NCBI GenBank assembly: GCA_965602635.1
Contig: CBFCZU010000135.1
Location: 1 to 11,774 of the forward strand
Source of the DNA: CBFCZU01 sp965602635
GTDB taxonomy: Bacteria; Planctomycetota; Phycisphaerae; SM23-33
Direction: 5' to 3'
DNA length: 11,774 nt
In this document: positions 1-7,356 of the stretch, in pieces
Numbering within the stretch: position 1 is the stretch's first letter
Layout of the letters: the number at the start of each line of letters is the position of its first letter
The notes under the pieces: generated by a model
Databases searched by the model: none
What the model saw: only the letters and a program-made list of their open reading frames with translations
What the model was told of the DNA's origin: nothing
Position numbers and translations under genes: made by a program

Positions 1-341
1 TCCCGCCCGATCTGCACGCCGACTTCCTGGCGCTGGTGGACAAGGTAGTCCAGCTCAGCGAGGCCTTGCTGGACACGGCCGAGCACCTCGCCCAGCTCCA
101 GAAGGAGGCCTTCACGGGTCCCGGGGCCGACGACGTGCTGGCGAAGATTCAGCAGGTATGCCACATGGAGTGGGAGTCCGACAAGCTCAGCCGGCGCTTC
201 GCCCGCCGCTACTTCGCCAGCGACGCGCTCGACCCGGTGGACATCCTGATCCTGGAGAAGCTCTGCCAGGCGCTGGGCGGCATCGGCGACCACGCCGAGA
301 ACGTCGGCAAGAACCTACGTCTGATGATAGCCCGCAAGTAG
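1..341 (+). CDS. PhoU-like DUF47 family protein (C-terminal part, cut by window edge)
   Basis: The reading frame is open from base 3 to the TAG at 339-341 with no stop upstream, so the gene begins outside the window. The GTG at 36 is an internal codon, not a convincing start. About 112 residues are visible, all predicted helical. Near the end is a pattern typical of the PhoU-like DUF47/UPF0111 family: an acidic MEWESDKL stretch, an ALDPVDILILEKLCQ helix, then GGIGDHAENVGKN, resembling the metal-binding E/D-x-x-A-E helices of PhoU. Proteins of this family are commonly encoded next to PiT transporters and are thought to control phosphate uptake. The PiT gene here starts 21 bases downstream, so the two are very probably one operon. 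Family assignment is good; the regulatory role is inferred from context. Confidence 0.85.
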   Translation, partial: PPDLHADFLALVDKVVQLSEALLDTAEHLAQLQKEAFTGPGADDVLAKIQQVCHMEWESDKLSRRFARRYFASDALDPVDILILEKLCQALGGIGDHAENVGKNLRLMIARK

Positions 342-362
342 CCCCCCGACCGAGGAGCCGCA

Positions 363-1616
363 GTGCTGACAGCGACGGCCCTGCTCGTTATCGCCATCCT
401 GGCCGGGCTGTACATGGCCTGGAACATCGGCGCCAACGACGTGGCCAACGCCATGGGCACGTCGGTGGGCTCGGGCGCGCTGACGATGCGCAAGGCCGTC
501 GTGCTGGCGGGGGTGTTCGAGTTCTGCGGCGCGTTCTTCGTCGGGTCCAACGTCGCCGACACGATCAAGGGCGGCATCGTCCCAGCCGGCAGCTTTGCCG
601 ACCCGATGGTGCTGGGAATCGGCATGCTCTCGGCCCTGCTGGCGGCGGCGCTGTGGCTGAACGTCGCGACCTTCTGCGGCCAGCCGGTCTCGACCACCCA
701 CGCGATCATTGGGGCGGTGATAGGCTTTGCGGTGGTCTCGATCGGACCGCAGGCCGTCCGCTGGTCCAAGATGGGCGCCATCGCCGCCAGTTGGGTCATC
801 TCGCCGCTGGTGGGCGGGCTGCTGGCGTACGTCATCTACCGCTGCATCCGCCGGTTCGTGCTGCAGGCACGCCATCCGGTTTACATGGCCAAAATGGCCG
901 TGCCGCTGGGCTTCGGGGCGGTCGTCTTCGTCATGACCCTCTCGATACTGTATCGGGGCCTGCCGAAGCTGCGGCTGGACATGCCGCTGTGGAAGGCCCT
1001 GCCGCTGGCCGCCGCCGCCGGGCTGTTCATGGGCGGGATGACCCACCTGCTCATTCGGACCCGGACGCGCAACCGACACATCCGCATCGACCAGCGCTAC
1101 GAGACCATCGAGCGCTGGTTCTCCCGGGTGCAGGTGATGACCGCCTGCTACCTGGCCTTCGCACACGGCGCCAACGACGTGGCAAACGCCATAGGCCCCC
1201 TGGCGGGGGCGGTAAAGGCCTTCAGCTCATCGGACAGCGTCGTCGCCGCCAGGACGGTCGTGCCGACGTGGATGCTGGCCCTGGGGGGCGTGGGCATAGT
1301 CATCGGGCTGGCGACGTACGGATACAAGGTCATCGAGGCCATCGGCAGGAAGATCACCGAGATAACGCCCACCCGCGGCTTTTCCGCCGAGTTCGGCACG
1401 GCCACCACCGTGCTGGTCTGCTCCAAGCTGGGTCTGCCTGTCTCCACGACATTCGTGCTGGTCGGGGCGGTGATGGGGGTGGGCGTGGCGCGCGGGTTCG
1501 GCGCGATCGACCTGAAGGTCATTCGCAGGATCTTCGCCTCCTGGTTGATCACGATTCCGATCTCGGCCGTCTTCGCCGCCATCATCTACTGGACGCTGAT
1601 AGCCCTGCGGGCCTAG
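363..1616 (+). CDS. pit: PiT family inorganic phosphate transporter
   Basis: This 417-residue inner-membrane protein belongs to the PiT/PHO4 family, which imports phosphate (often as a metal-phosphate complex) using the proton or sodium gradient. The family's internal duplication is clear. The signature GANDVANA occurs at residues 23-30 and again at 269-276 (HGANDVANAIGP). Each half also has a PVSTT motif, at 108-112 and 359-363. Hydrophobic segments run through both halves, separated by a basic cytoplasmic loop at about residues 225-250. The GTG at 363 is chosen because AGGAG at 353-357 lies five bases upstream and the first membrane helix begins directly after it. The gene follows a PhoU-like DUF47 gene, the usual partner. 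Length is normal. Whether it is high or low affinity cannot be read from the sequence. Confidence 0.95.
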   Translation: MLTATALLVIAILAGLYMAWNIGANDVANAMGTSVGSGALTMRKAVVLAGVFEFCGAFFVGSNVADTIKGGIVPAGSFADPMVLGIGMLSALLAAALWLNVATFCGQPVSTTHAIIGAVIGFAVVSIGPQAVRWSKMGAIAASWVISPLVGGLLAYVIYRCIRRFVLQARHPVYMAKMAVPLGFGAVVFVMTLSILYRGLPKLRLDMPLWKALPLAAAAGLFMGGMTHLLIRTRTRNRHIRIDQRYETIERWFSRVQVMTACYLAFAHGANDVANAIGPLAGAVKAFSSSDSVVAARTVVPTWMLALGGVGIVIGLATYGYKVIEAIGRKITEITPTRGFSAEFGTATTVLVCSKLGLPVSTTFVLVGAVMGVGVARGFGAIDLKVIRRIFASWLITIPISAVFAAIIYWTLIALRA

Positions 1617-1643
1617 GGGCGACACCGGGGCCCCAGCGAACGC

Positions 1644-1671
1644 TTGCAGACGCCGGGGCGGGACGTATAAT
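1644..1671 (+). promoter_or_regulatory. sigma70-type promoter for the bamD-like/lptE-like operon
   Basis: TTGCAG at 1644-1649 and a perfect TATAAT at 1666-1671 are separated by 16 bases. The site lies in the 86-base gap between the phosphate transporter stop and the ATG at 1703. An AT-rich consensus hexamer stands out in such GC-rich DNA. Transcription would start near 1678, leaving a leader of about 25 bases. No operator was recognised. Confidence 0.75.
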
Positions 1672-1702
1672 GTCACCTGCCCCCCGCGGGAAGCGAGTAG
1701 GG

Positions 1703-2734
1703 ATGAAAAGCTCACGGATGACAACGGCACTGGCCCTGGGCGTAGCGGCGCTGCTGGCGGCGCCGGCCTGGGGCGAAGACGAAGAGCTGGTCCGGCGCGA
1801 AGGCAAGTGGGTCAAGCTCGCAAAGCCCGCCAAGGGCACCCCCGCCGGCGAGGCCGCCATCGTCAGGCAGCTTGTCGATAGGCGCAAGTTCCGCTCCGCC
1901 CTGCGCAGCGCCAAGAAGTTCCTCAAGCGCTACCCCACCCACAAGCTGCGGGAGGACGTGTTCTGCCTGGCCGGCGACGCGGAGATGGGCCGCGGGCGCT
2001 ACTGGCAGGCCTACGAGTGGTACGAGAAGCAGATCAGCGAGTTCCCCACGGGCCCCCGGCTGGAGCAGGCGCTTGACAAGGAGATGATGATCGCCCGGGC
2101 ATTCCTGGCCGGGAAGAAGCGGATCGCGCTGAAGGTGCTGCGCCTGAAGGCATTCGACGACGGGATCGAGATCATGCACCGGGTTGCCGAGCACGCCCCC
2201 GGCACCGAGCGGGCGGAGCTGGCGCTGCTGGCGGTGGGCGACCATCACTTCGGCAAGGGCCAGTGGCAGGGGGCGGTGGACAGCTACGACGCGTACCTGC
2301 GGCTGTTCCCCAAGTCGCGTCGTGCCATCCACGCCCGGCTGCGGGCGGCGGAGGCCATGCGAAGGTCATACCGCGGATCGAAGTGGGATGAAACGCCCCT
2401 GATCGAGGCGGAGCAGCGGTACAAGGACTTCGCCCTGCGCCACCCCGCCGTGACCAGGAAGATCGGCGTGGACAAGGTGCTCAAGGAACTCCGCTCTGCC
2501 CGGGCGGCCAAGCGCTACCAGGTGGGGCAGTACTACCTGCGGACGGGCAAGCGCGAATCGGCCGCATACTACTTCAAACTGGTGGCCAGGGATTTCGCCG
2601 ACACCGAGTGGGCCGGGCGGGCGCTGGCAGAGCTGGCGAAGATCGCCCCTCCCGCGAAGGCTCCGGCCAAGGCCGTCAAGCCAACCGCGGCCCCTGCCGG
2701 CAAGGCGCCGGCCAAGAAGGAGCCCAAGAAATGA
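1703..2734 (+). CDS. BamD-like TPR protein, exported
   Basis: This 343-residue protein has an N-terminal Sec signal: basic MKSSR, a hydrophobic stretch to about residue 20, and a likely signal peptidase I site after AWG (residue 24). The mature part has TPR-like helical hairpins at about 55-120, 190-235 and 285-330, with SALRSAKKFLKRYP, AYEWYEKQISEFP, AVDSYDAYLRLFP and SAAYYFKLVARDF as the repeat helices. This is the pattern of BamD/YfiO-type proteins that help insert beta-barrel proteins into the outer membrane. The last 30 residues are an Ala/Pro/Lys-rich tail. Unlike classical BamD there is no lipobox cysteine. The ATG at 1703 is preferred because it begins the signal peptide just after a good promoter; the open frame further upstream is an out-of-frame reading of the transporter gene. 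Its stop overlaps the start of the LptE-like gene. It could instead be a generic periplasmic TPR protein. Confidence 0.75.
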   Translation: MKSSRMTTALALGVAALLAAPAWGEDEELVRREGKWVKLAKPAKGTPAGEAAIVRQLVDRRKFRSALRSAKKFLKRYPTHKLREDVFCLAGDAEMGRGRYWQAYEWYEKQISEFPTGPRLEQALDKEMMIARAFLAGKKRIALKVLRLKAFDDGIEIMHRVAEHAPGTERAELALLAVGDHHFGKGQWQGAVDSYDAYLRLFPKSRRAIHARLRAAEAMRRSYRGSKWDETPLIEAEQRYKDFALRHPAVTRKIGVDKVLKELRSARAAKRYQVGQYYLRTGKRESAAYYFKLVARDFADTEWAGRALAELAKIAPPAKAPAKAVKPTAAPAGKAPAKKEPKK

Positions 2735-3267
2735 AGCCAACCTGCATCGCACTGGCGCTGTCGTCGGGGCTGCTGCTGGCCGGCTGCGGACTGGCCACCA
2801 ACCCCGACCCGAACGTCGGCTACACCATGGCAAGCCAGTACCGCCAGGGCATCCGCACCGTGTACCTGCCTATCTGGCGCCGGGCAAAGGACGAGTACCG
2901 CCGCGACATAGAGATCAGACTCACCGAGGCCCTCGCCAAGCGGATCGAGGCGGAGACCCCATACAAGATCGTGGACAAGCGGTTCGCCGACACCGAGCTG
3001 AGCGGCACGCTGATGGAGGTGGAGCAAACGGTGCTGAGCTACGACCCGCGCTCGGGGATGGCCCGGGAGATCCAGCTGCGCCTGATCGTGGATTTCACCT
3101 GGACGGACCTGCGAACGGGCAAGCCGATCGTGGAGGAAACGAAGTTCTCGGCCACCTCCGAGTATATCCCGCCGTGCCCCTTCTCAGAGAACTTCTTCCA
3201 GGGCAGCGAGCACGCCATCAACAGGCTTACCCAGCGGATCGTGGAGCGGATGCACGAACAGTGGTGA
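2731..3267 (+). CDS. lptE: LptE-like LPS-assembly lipoprotein
   Basis: This 178-residue protein carries a lipoprotein signal ending in LLLAGC, with the lipidated cysteine at residue 19. The mature domain contains IRTVYLPIW, a helix with LTEALAKRIEAETPYKIVD, then ADTELSGTLMEVEQ and a strand-rich section ending in DLRTGKPI. This is the layout of LptE (LptC/E family), the outer-membrane lipoprotein that plugs the LptD barrel and helps place LPS on the cell surface. The ATG at 2731 overlaps the previous gene's TGA (ATGA), and AAGGAG at 2717-2722 lies eight bases upstream, so the two genes are translationally coupled. A pairing of BamD-like and LptE-like genes supports an outer-membrane role for both. 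LptE sequences diverge strongly, so the family call is good but not certain. Confidence 0.75.
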   Translation: MKPTCIALALSSGLLLAGCGLATNPDPNVGYTMASQYRQGIRTVYLPIWRRAKDEYRRDIEIRLTEALAKRIEAETPYKIVDKRFADTELSGTLMEVEQTVLSYDPRSGMAREIQLRLIVDFTWTDLRTGKPIVEETKFSATSEYIPPCPFSENFFQGSEHAINRLTQRIVERMHEQW

Positions 3268-3268
3268 G

Positions 3269-3292
3269 GGCGGGCCCGCGGCTGGGTCCGCC
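3269..3292 (+). terminator. GC-rich hairpin after the lptE-like gene, possible terminator
   Basis: GGCGGGCCC (3269-3277) pairs with GGGTCCGCC (3284-3292), nine pairs with one G-T wobble and a six-base loop. It starts two bases after the stop codon. No T-run follows, so it is not a canonical intrinsic terminator. It may stabilise the 3' end or act with Rho. The ftsH promoter lies downstream. Confidence 0.4.
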
Positions 3293-3383
3293 GGGGCTTC
3301 TCAGCCGGCCTGCTGGGCGGTTTAACCTCCAGGGCCTAGGCCGCGTTGTCGATACACTCAGAAGGATCGCCGGTGCGTCGCGC

Positions 3384-3412
3384 TCGAATCGGCCAGCGGA
3401 AAATGGTAAAAT
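3384..3412 (+). promoter_or_regulatory. extended -10 promoter for ftsH
   Basis: TAAAAT at 3407-3412 is preceded by TGG (3404-3406), forming an extended -10 element. The best -35 at 17-base spacing is TCGAAT (3384-3389), which is weak, as is common with extended -10 promoters. Transcription would start near 3419, giving a leader of about 48 bases before the ATG at 3467. The rest of the 199-base gap holds the hairpin at 3269-3292 and a perfect palindrome GGCCTAGGCC at 3333-3342. Confidence 0.6.
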
Positions 3413-3466
3413 ATCGGGGCTGGCCAACAAGCACGCCCCGCCGGCGTACATAGAATACAGGAAACG

Positions 3467-5485
3467 ATGCCTCCGGAACCGCCCAACAAGCCACCCATGA
3501 AGCGCCCCACGCCGCCGCCCATGCGCTTCGGCAAGAACATCATGGGCTGGATCGTCGTCACCATGCTGGTGGTGATGCTGGCGAGCATCCTGATGCCCAA
3601 GTTCATGCGCCGGGCGGAACTCAAGCCCTTCGAGCTGCTGGCGTATGCCAAGAACGACCAGATCAAGACGCTCATCATCAACGAGCAGAACAGCAGCATC
3701 GAGGGCGAGCTGATCCCCGACATCCCCGGGCGGAAGAAGGACGCCCCGACCAAGTTCAAGTTGCCCGTCGGCTTTGAGGCGGGCAAGCCCTTCATGGATG
3801 AGCTCTGGAAGGCCATGGAAGGCAAGCGGGCGCAACCGGTATTCGCCGACCCGCCAGGCTTCTTCGAGAAGGTCTTTCCCTACCTGCTGCTGTACGGCGG
3901 GCTGTTCCTGCTGATCTGGTTCCTGCTGTTCCGCCGTGCGGGCCAGGCCGGCGGCGGGGCGGGCTTCCTGAGCAGCTTCGGGCGTAGCCGCCACCGCCTG
4001 ACCACCAAGGAGCACACCAACGTCACCTTCGCCGACGTGGCGGGGATCGACGAGGCCAAGGAAGACGTCGCCGAGATCATCGAGTTCCTGCGGAACCCGC
4101 GTAAGTTCCAGCGGCTCGGGGGGCGGATCCCGCGCGGCGTGCTGCTGGTGGGCGAGCCGGGCTGCGGCAAGACCCTGCTGGCCAAGGCCATCGCCGGCGA
4201 GGCGGACGTGCCCTTCTTCAGCATCTCCGGCAGCGACTTCGTGGAGATGTTCGTCGGCGTGGGGGCATCGCGCGTGCGAGACCTGTTCCGCCAGGCCAAG
4301 GAGTCGTCCCCCTGCATCATCTTCCTCGACGAGATCGACGCGGTGGGGCGCCGCCGCGGGGCGGGCTTCAACGGCGGCGGGCACGACGAGCGCGAGCAGA
4401 CGCTCAACGCCATCCTGGTGGAGATGGACGGCTTCGAGACCTCCGACCAGGTAATCGTCATCGCCGCCACGAACCGGATGGACGTGCTCGACCCGGCGCT
4501 GACGCGCCCGGGGCGGTTCGACCGCCAGGTGGAGGTGCCCCTGCCGGACATCAAGGGCCGATGCGAAATCCTGAAGATCTACATCGCCAAGGTCAAGGCC
4601 GGTCCGGACGTGGACCTGCACCGCCTGGCCCGGGGCACGCCGATGTTCAGCGGCGCCGACCTGGAGGCCCTGATTAACGAGGCCGCCATTGCCGCGACCA
4701 TGGCGAGCAAGGAATCCGTGGACATGGCCGACCTGGAGGAGGCCCGCGACAGGGTCCGCTGGGGTCGGTCGCGAAAGAGCCGCGTCATCGACGAGCGCGA
4801 GAAGGAGATGACCGCCTACCACGAGGCCGGCCACGCCCTCGTCCAGATGCTCAGCCCGGACGCCGATCCGCTTCACAAGGTCTCGATCATCCCCCGCGGC
4901 CCGGCCGGCGGGGCGACCTTCGCCCTTCCCGAGAAGGACCGCTACATGTACACCCGCCGCTGGTGCGAGGCCGCCATCGGCGTGTTCGTGGCCGGGAGGA
5001 TCGCCGAGGAGATCTTCTGCGGAGACCTCGACAGCGGCGCCGCCGCCGACATCGCCCAGGCGACCGAAGTGGCCCGGAAAATGATCACCGAATGGGGCAT
5101 GAGCGACAAGCTCTCCTTCGTCAGGTACGCCCCGTCCGTCCAGCGCCCCAGCGTCTTCGACCTGTCCGGCAAGGAATACTCCGAGAAGACCGCCGAGACG
5201 ATCGACGCTGAGATAAAGGCCATCATGGACAAGGCCTACGAGCAGACGCGCGAGATGATCCAGGCCAACGGGGAGAAGGTCAAGCGCATCGCCGAGAATC
5301 TGCTGAAGTACGAGACGCTGGACGCGGCCGACGTCGAGAAGATCATCGCCGGCGAGGAGCTGGACAAGCCGTCCATGAGCGAGCTGCTGGACCGAGAAGC
5401 GGCCAAGACAGAGCCCCGGACTCCGCCGGCGGTGCCCGACGTGGGCGAGGCGCCGGGCGTGGGAACCGTCCCCGAGCCGGGCTAG
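3467..5485 (+). CDS. ftsH: ATP-dependent zinc metalloprotease FtsH
   Basis: This 672-residue membrane-anchored AAA+ protease degrades misfolded membrane proteins and short-lived regulators. Domains in order are a proline-rich N-terminus (1-20), membrane helix 1 (25-43), a periplasmic domain (44-135) and membrane helix 2 (136-156). The AAA module has Walker A GEPGCGKT (229-236), pore loop MFVGVG, Walker B with D288 and E289, and arginine fingers R347 and R350 in TRPGRFDR. The zinc protease site is HEAGH (452-456), with D528 in AAADIAQAT as the likely third ligand. Walker A differs from the usual GPPGTGKT but keeps the essential G, K and T. The C-terminal 30 residues are a proline-rich tail. 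ATG 3467 has AGGA at 3459-3462 four bases upstream. All catalytic residues are present. folP follows after 23 bases, probably on the same transcript. Confidence 0.97.
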   Translation: MPPEPPNKPPMKRPTPPPMRFGKNIMGWIVVTMLVVMLASILMPKFMRRAELKPFELLAYAKNDQIKTLIINEQNSSIEGELIPDIPGRKKDAPTKFKLPVGFEAGKPFMDELWKAMEGKRAQPVFADPPGFFEKVFPYLLLYGGLFLLIWFLLFRRAGQAGGGAGFLSSFGRSRHRLTTKEHTNVTFADVAGIDEAKEDVAEIIEFLRNPRKFQRLGGRIPRGVLLVGEPGCGKTLLAKAIAGEADVPFFSISGSDFVEMFVGVGASRVRDLFRQAKESSPCIIFLDEIDAVGRRRGAGFNGGGHDEREQTLNAILVEMDGFETSDQVIVIAATNRMDVLDPALTRPGRFDRQVEVPLPDIKGRCEILKIYIAKVKAGPDVDLHRLARGTPMFSGADLEALINEAAIAATMASKESVDMADLEEARDRVRWGRSRKSRVIDEREKEMTAYHEAGHALVQMLSPDADPLHKVSIIPRGPAGGATFALPEKDRYMYTRRWCEAAIGVFVAGRIAEEIFCGDLDSGAAADIAQATEVARKMITEWGMSDKLSFVRYAPSVQRPSVFDLSGKEYSEKTAETIDAEIKAIMDKAYEQTREMIQANGEKVKRIAENLLKYETLDAADVEKIIAGEELDKPSMSELLDREAAKTEPRTPPAVPDVGEAPGVGTVPEPG

Positions 5486-5508
5486 AGCTAGAGCCTTCCG
5501 ATAACGCG

Positions 5509-6360
5509 ATGCCCGCGACGCTGGACGAAATCCTCAACTCGCACCGCACCGGGCGCGCCGTCGTGGTGGGCGTGCTGAACGTCACCCCGGACAGTTTCTC
5601 CGACGGGGGGGATTTCTACGACCCCGCCGCCGCGGTCGCCCAGGCGCTGTGCATGGTGGCCGAGGGCGCCGACATCATCGACGTCGGGGCCGAGTCCACC
5701 CGCCCGGGCTCCGAGCGGGTCTCCGCCGCCGATCAGATCCGCCGGCTCGAGCCCGTCCTGCCCGAGGCCGCCAAGCTGGACGTGACCGTCAGCATCGACA
5801 CCACGCTGGCCGAGGTGGCGCGGTTCGCCCTGGACGCGGGCGCGGAGATGGTCAACGACGTCTCCGCCGGACGGGACGACGGCGAGCTGCTTCCGCTGGC
5901 GGGGCGGCGCGGCGCGCCGGTGGTGCTGATGCACATGCTCGGCGCCCCCAAGACGATGCAGGCCGACCCCAGCTACGACGACGTGGTGGCCGAGGTGCGC
6001 GACTTCCTGGCGGAGAGGCTGGCGGCGGCTGAGGACGCCGGCGTGCCCAGGGAACGATGCATCGTCGATCCAGGCATCGGGTTCGGCAAGCGGCTGGAGC
6101 ACAACCTGGCCCTGCTGGCGGGGGTGGGCGTCCTGGGCGAGCTGGGCGCGGCGGTGATGGTTGGCCCGTCGCGGAAGCGCTTCATCGGCGAGCTGACCGG
6201 CCAGGGCGACCCGCAGCAGCGGCTTGGAGGCACCATCGCCGCCTGCCTGCTGGCGCGGGCCAACGGGGCGACGATCTTCCGCGTCCACGACGTGGGCGAG
6301 ACGGTCCAGGCGCTTGCCGTGGCGGGCGCCATCGCCCGGGCCGGGGCGGCGGAAGGCTGA
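5509..6360 (+). CDS. folP: dihydropteroate synthase
   Basis: This 283-residue cytoplasmic enzyme joins 6-hydroxymethyl-dihydropterin diphosphate to p-aminobenzoate to make dihydropteroate in folate synthesis; it is the sulfonamide target. The TIM-barrel signatures are all present: NVTPDSFSDGG (24-34), DVGAESTRPG (58-67), SIDTT (95-99), NDVSAG (116-121), DPGIGFGK (187-194) and SRKR (221-224) for substrate phosphate binding, then FRVHDV near the end. Length matches the family (about 280 residues). No clear ribosome binding site precedes ATG 5509, so translation may depend on coupling to ftsH, 23 bases upstream. An ftsH-folP neighbourhood is known in other bacteria. It shares the folate theme with the fhs gene at the window's right end, although the two are not adjacent. 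Confidence 0.96.
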   Translation: MPATLDEILNSHRTGRAVVVGVLNVTPDSFSDGGDFYDPAAAVAQALCMVAEGADIIDVGAESTRPGSERVSAADQIRRLEPVLPEAAKLDVTVSIDTTLAEVARFALDAGAEMVNDVSAGRDDGELLPLAGRRGAPVVLMHMLGAPKTMQADPSYDDVVAEVRDFLAERLAAAEDAGVPRERCIVDPGIGFGKRLEHNLALLAGVGVLGELGAAVMVGPSRKRFIGELTGQGDPQQRLGGTIAACLLARANGATIFRVHDVGETVQALAVAGAIARAGAAEG

Positions 6361-6403
6361 CCTCCCCCCTCCCGGCGCGGAAAAAACCCGCTCGCCCCCT
6401 ACA

Positions 6404-6416
6404 GGCCGCTTCGGCC
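6404..6416 (+). terminator. short hairpin between folP and cdaA
   Basis: GGCCG (6404-6408) and CGGCC (6412-6416) form a five-pair stem with a CTT loop, 44 bases after the folP stop. There is no T-run, and the stem overlaps the presumed -35 region of the cdaA promoter. It may be a weak terminator, a regulatory dyad or chance. Confidence 0.2.
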
Positions 6417-6438
6417 CCATGACGATGTAACATATAAT
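6410..6438 (+). promoter_or_regulatory. promoter for cdaA with perfect -10
   Basis: TATAAT at 6433-6438 is a perfect -10 hexamer in a local AT-rich patch. At 17-base spacing the -35 would be TTCGGC (6410-6415), which is weak. Transcription would begin near 6445, leaving about 40 bases of leader before the ATG at 6484. The site separates the ftsH-folP unit from the c-di-AMP unit. Confidence 0.6.
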
Positions 6439-6483
6439 GCCCCCGTCTTCGGGCGGTCAGGTGAGAACCTAGAGGGCACCCGC

Positions 6484-7353
6484 ATGGGCGAGCTGTTCCA
6501 GGCCATCAGGACCTACGTTCACCGCGTCGGCACCTCCTACGATCCACTGGAGGTGATCGTGGAGATGGCGCTGATCGCGGCGGTGGTCTGGCTGGTGGTT
6601 CGCTTCCTGCGCGGCACCCGGGGCGCGAGCCTGCTGAAGGGAGCGGCCGTGGTGCTGGGGGCGGTTTACCTCTGCATCCGCCTGCTGCCGAAGAACCCCG
6701 ACCGCGGGTGGGAGCGGATCGGCTACCTGTACGGGCAATTCCTGATCTTCGCCTTCGTGGCGGTGGTGGTCGCCTTTCAGCCGGAGCTCCGCCGCGCCCT
6801 CTCGACCATCGGGCGAGGCCGGCTCTTCGGCGGGCCGAGAACCTACCTCGAAGAGGAGATCGCCGCCCTGATGGAGTCCGCCGGCTACCTCTCCCGCAAC
6901 AAGATCGGGGCGATAATCGCCATGGAGCGAAAGGTCGCCCTGGGCGGGCTGACGGAATCGGGCACGCCCATCGACGCCGAGCTTTCCGCGCCCCTGCTCA
7001 ACACGCTCTTCTACCAGGGCACGCAGCTCCACGACATGGGCGTGATAGTCCAGGGCGGGCGGATAGCGGCTGCCGGCTGCCAGTTCCCGCTGGCCGAGAG
7101 CGAGGACGCGGACGCCTCCCTGGGCACGCGCCACCGCGCCGCCCTGGGACTGGCACAGGAGACCGACGCGGTCCTGATCGTGATCAGCGAGGAAACCGGG
7201 CGCATCTCCGTCGCCTCCGAGGGCCAGCTCCATATCGGCCTGGAAACCGACGCACTCCACGAACTGCTGCGGGCGACCCTCGCGCCGAAGCAGCCCTCCT
7301 GGCTGGGCAGGCTGCTTGGGCGCCGCTCGCCCGACAAGACCAAGGCGACATAG
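6484..7353 (+). CDS. cdaA: diadenylate cyclase CdaA (membrane c-di-AMP synthase)
   Basis: This 289-residue protein has three N-terminal membrane helices (about 25-42, 48-68 and 80-98), then the family hallmark FQPELRRAL and a DisA_N/DAC domain (about 110-270). CdaA enzymes condense two ATP into c-di-AMP, a messenger controlling potassium, osmolyte and cell-wall balance. The nucleotide-binding GTRHRAA motif is intact (R216-H217-R218), as is SEETGRIS. The usual catalytic DGA motif reads DMG here (184-186): the aspartate is kept but the next two residues differ. ATG 6484 has GAGGG at 6472-6476 seven bases upstream. The next gene, only three bases away, encodes a YbbR-like protein, the usual CdaA partner (CdaR), which supports the call. 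Family membership is near certain; normal cyclase activity is likely but not shown. Confidence 0.92.
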   Translation: MGELFQAIRTYVHRVGTSYDPLEVIVEMALIAAVVWLVVRFLRGTRGASLLKGAAVVLGAVYLCIRLLPKNPDRGWERIGYLYGQFLIFAFVAVVVAFQPELRRALSTIGRGRLFGGPRTYLEEEIAALMESAGYLSRNKIGAIIAMERKVALGGLTESGTPIDAELSAPLLNTLFYQGTQLHDMGVIVQGGRIAAAGCQFPLAESEDADASLGTRHRAALGLAQETDAVLIVISEETGRISVASEGQLHIGLETDALHELLRATLAPKQPSWLGRLLGRRSPDKTKAT

Positions 7354-7356
7354 CCC

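Noticed and set aside
158..1702. A long open frame running from 158 into the BamD-like gene, suggesting one protein of over 850 residues.
   Set aside because: Before 1703 it overlaps the PhoU-like and PiT genes in another frame and reads as Arg/Gly/Pro-rich low-complexity sequence. The signal peptide, promoter and TPR content begin only at 1703.
3227..4876. A 549-codon open frame on the - strand opposite ftsH.
   Set aside because: It mirrors the codon bias of ftsH in GC-rich DNA and has no recognisable domain; ftsH is fully supported by catalytic motifs.
5479..5499. Tandem CTAGAG copies at the ftsH stop codon.
   Set aside because: There are only two six-base copies and no further structure, so this is probably chance.
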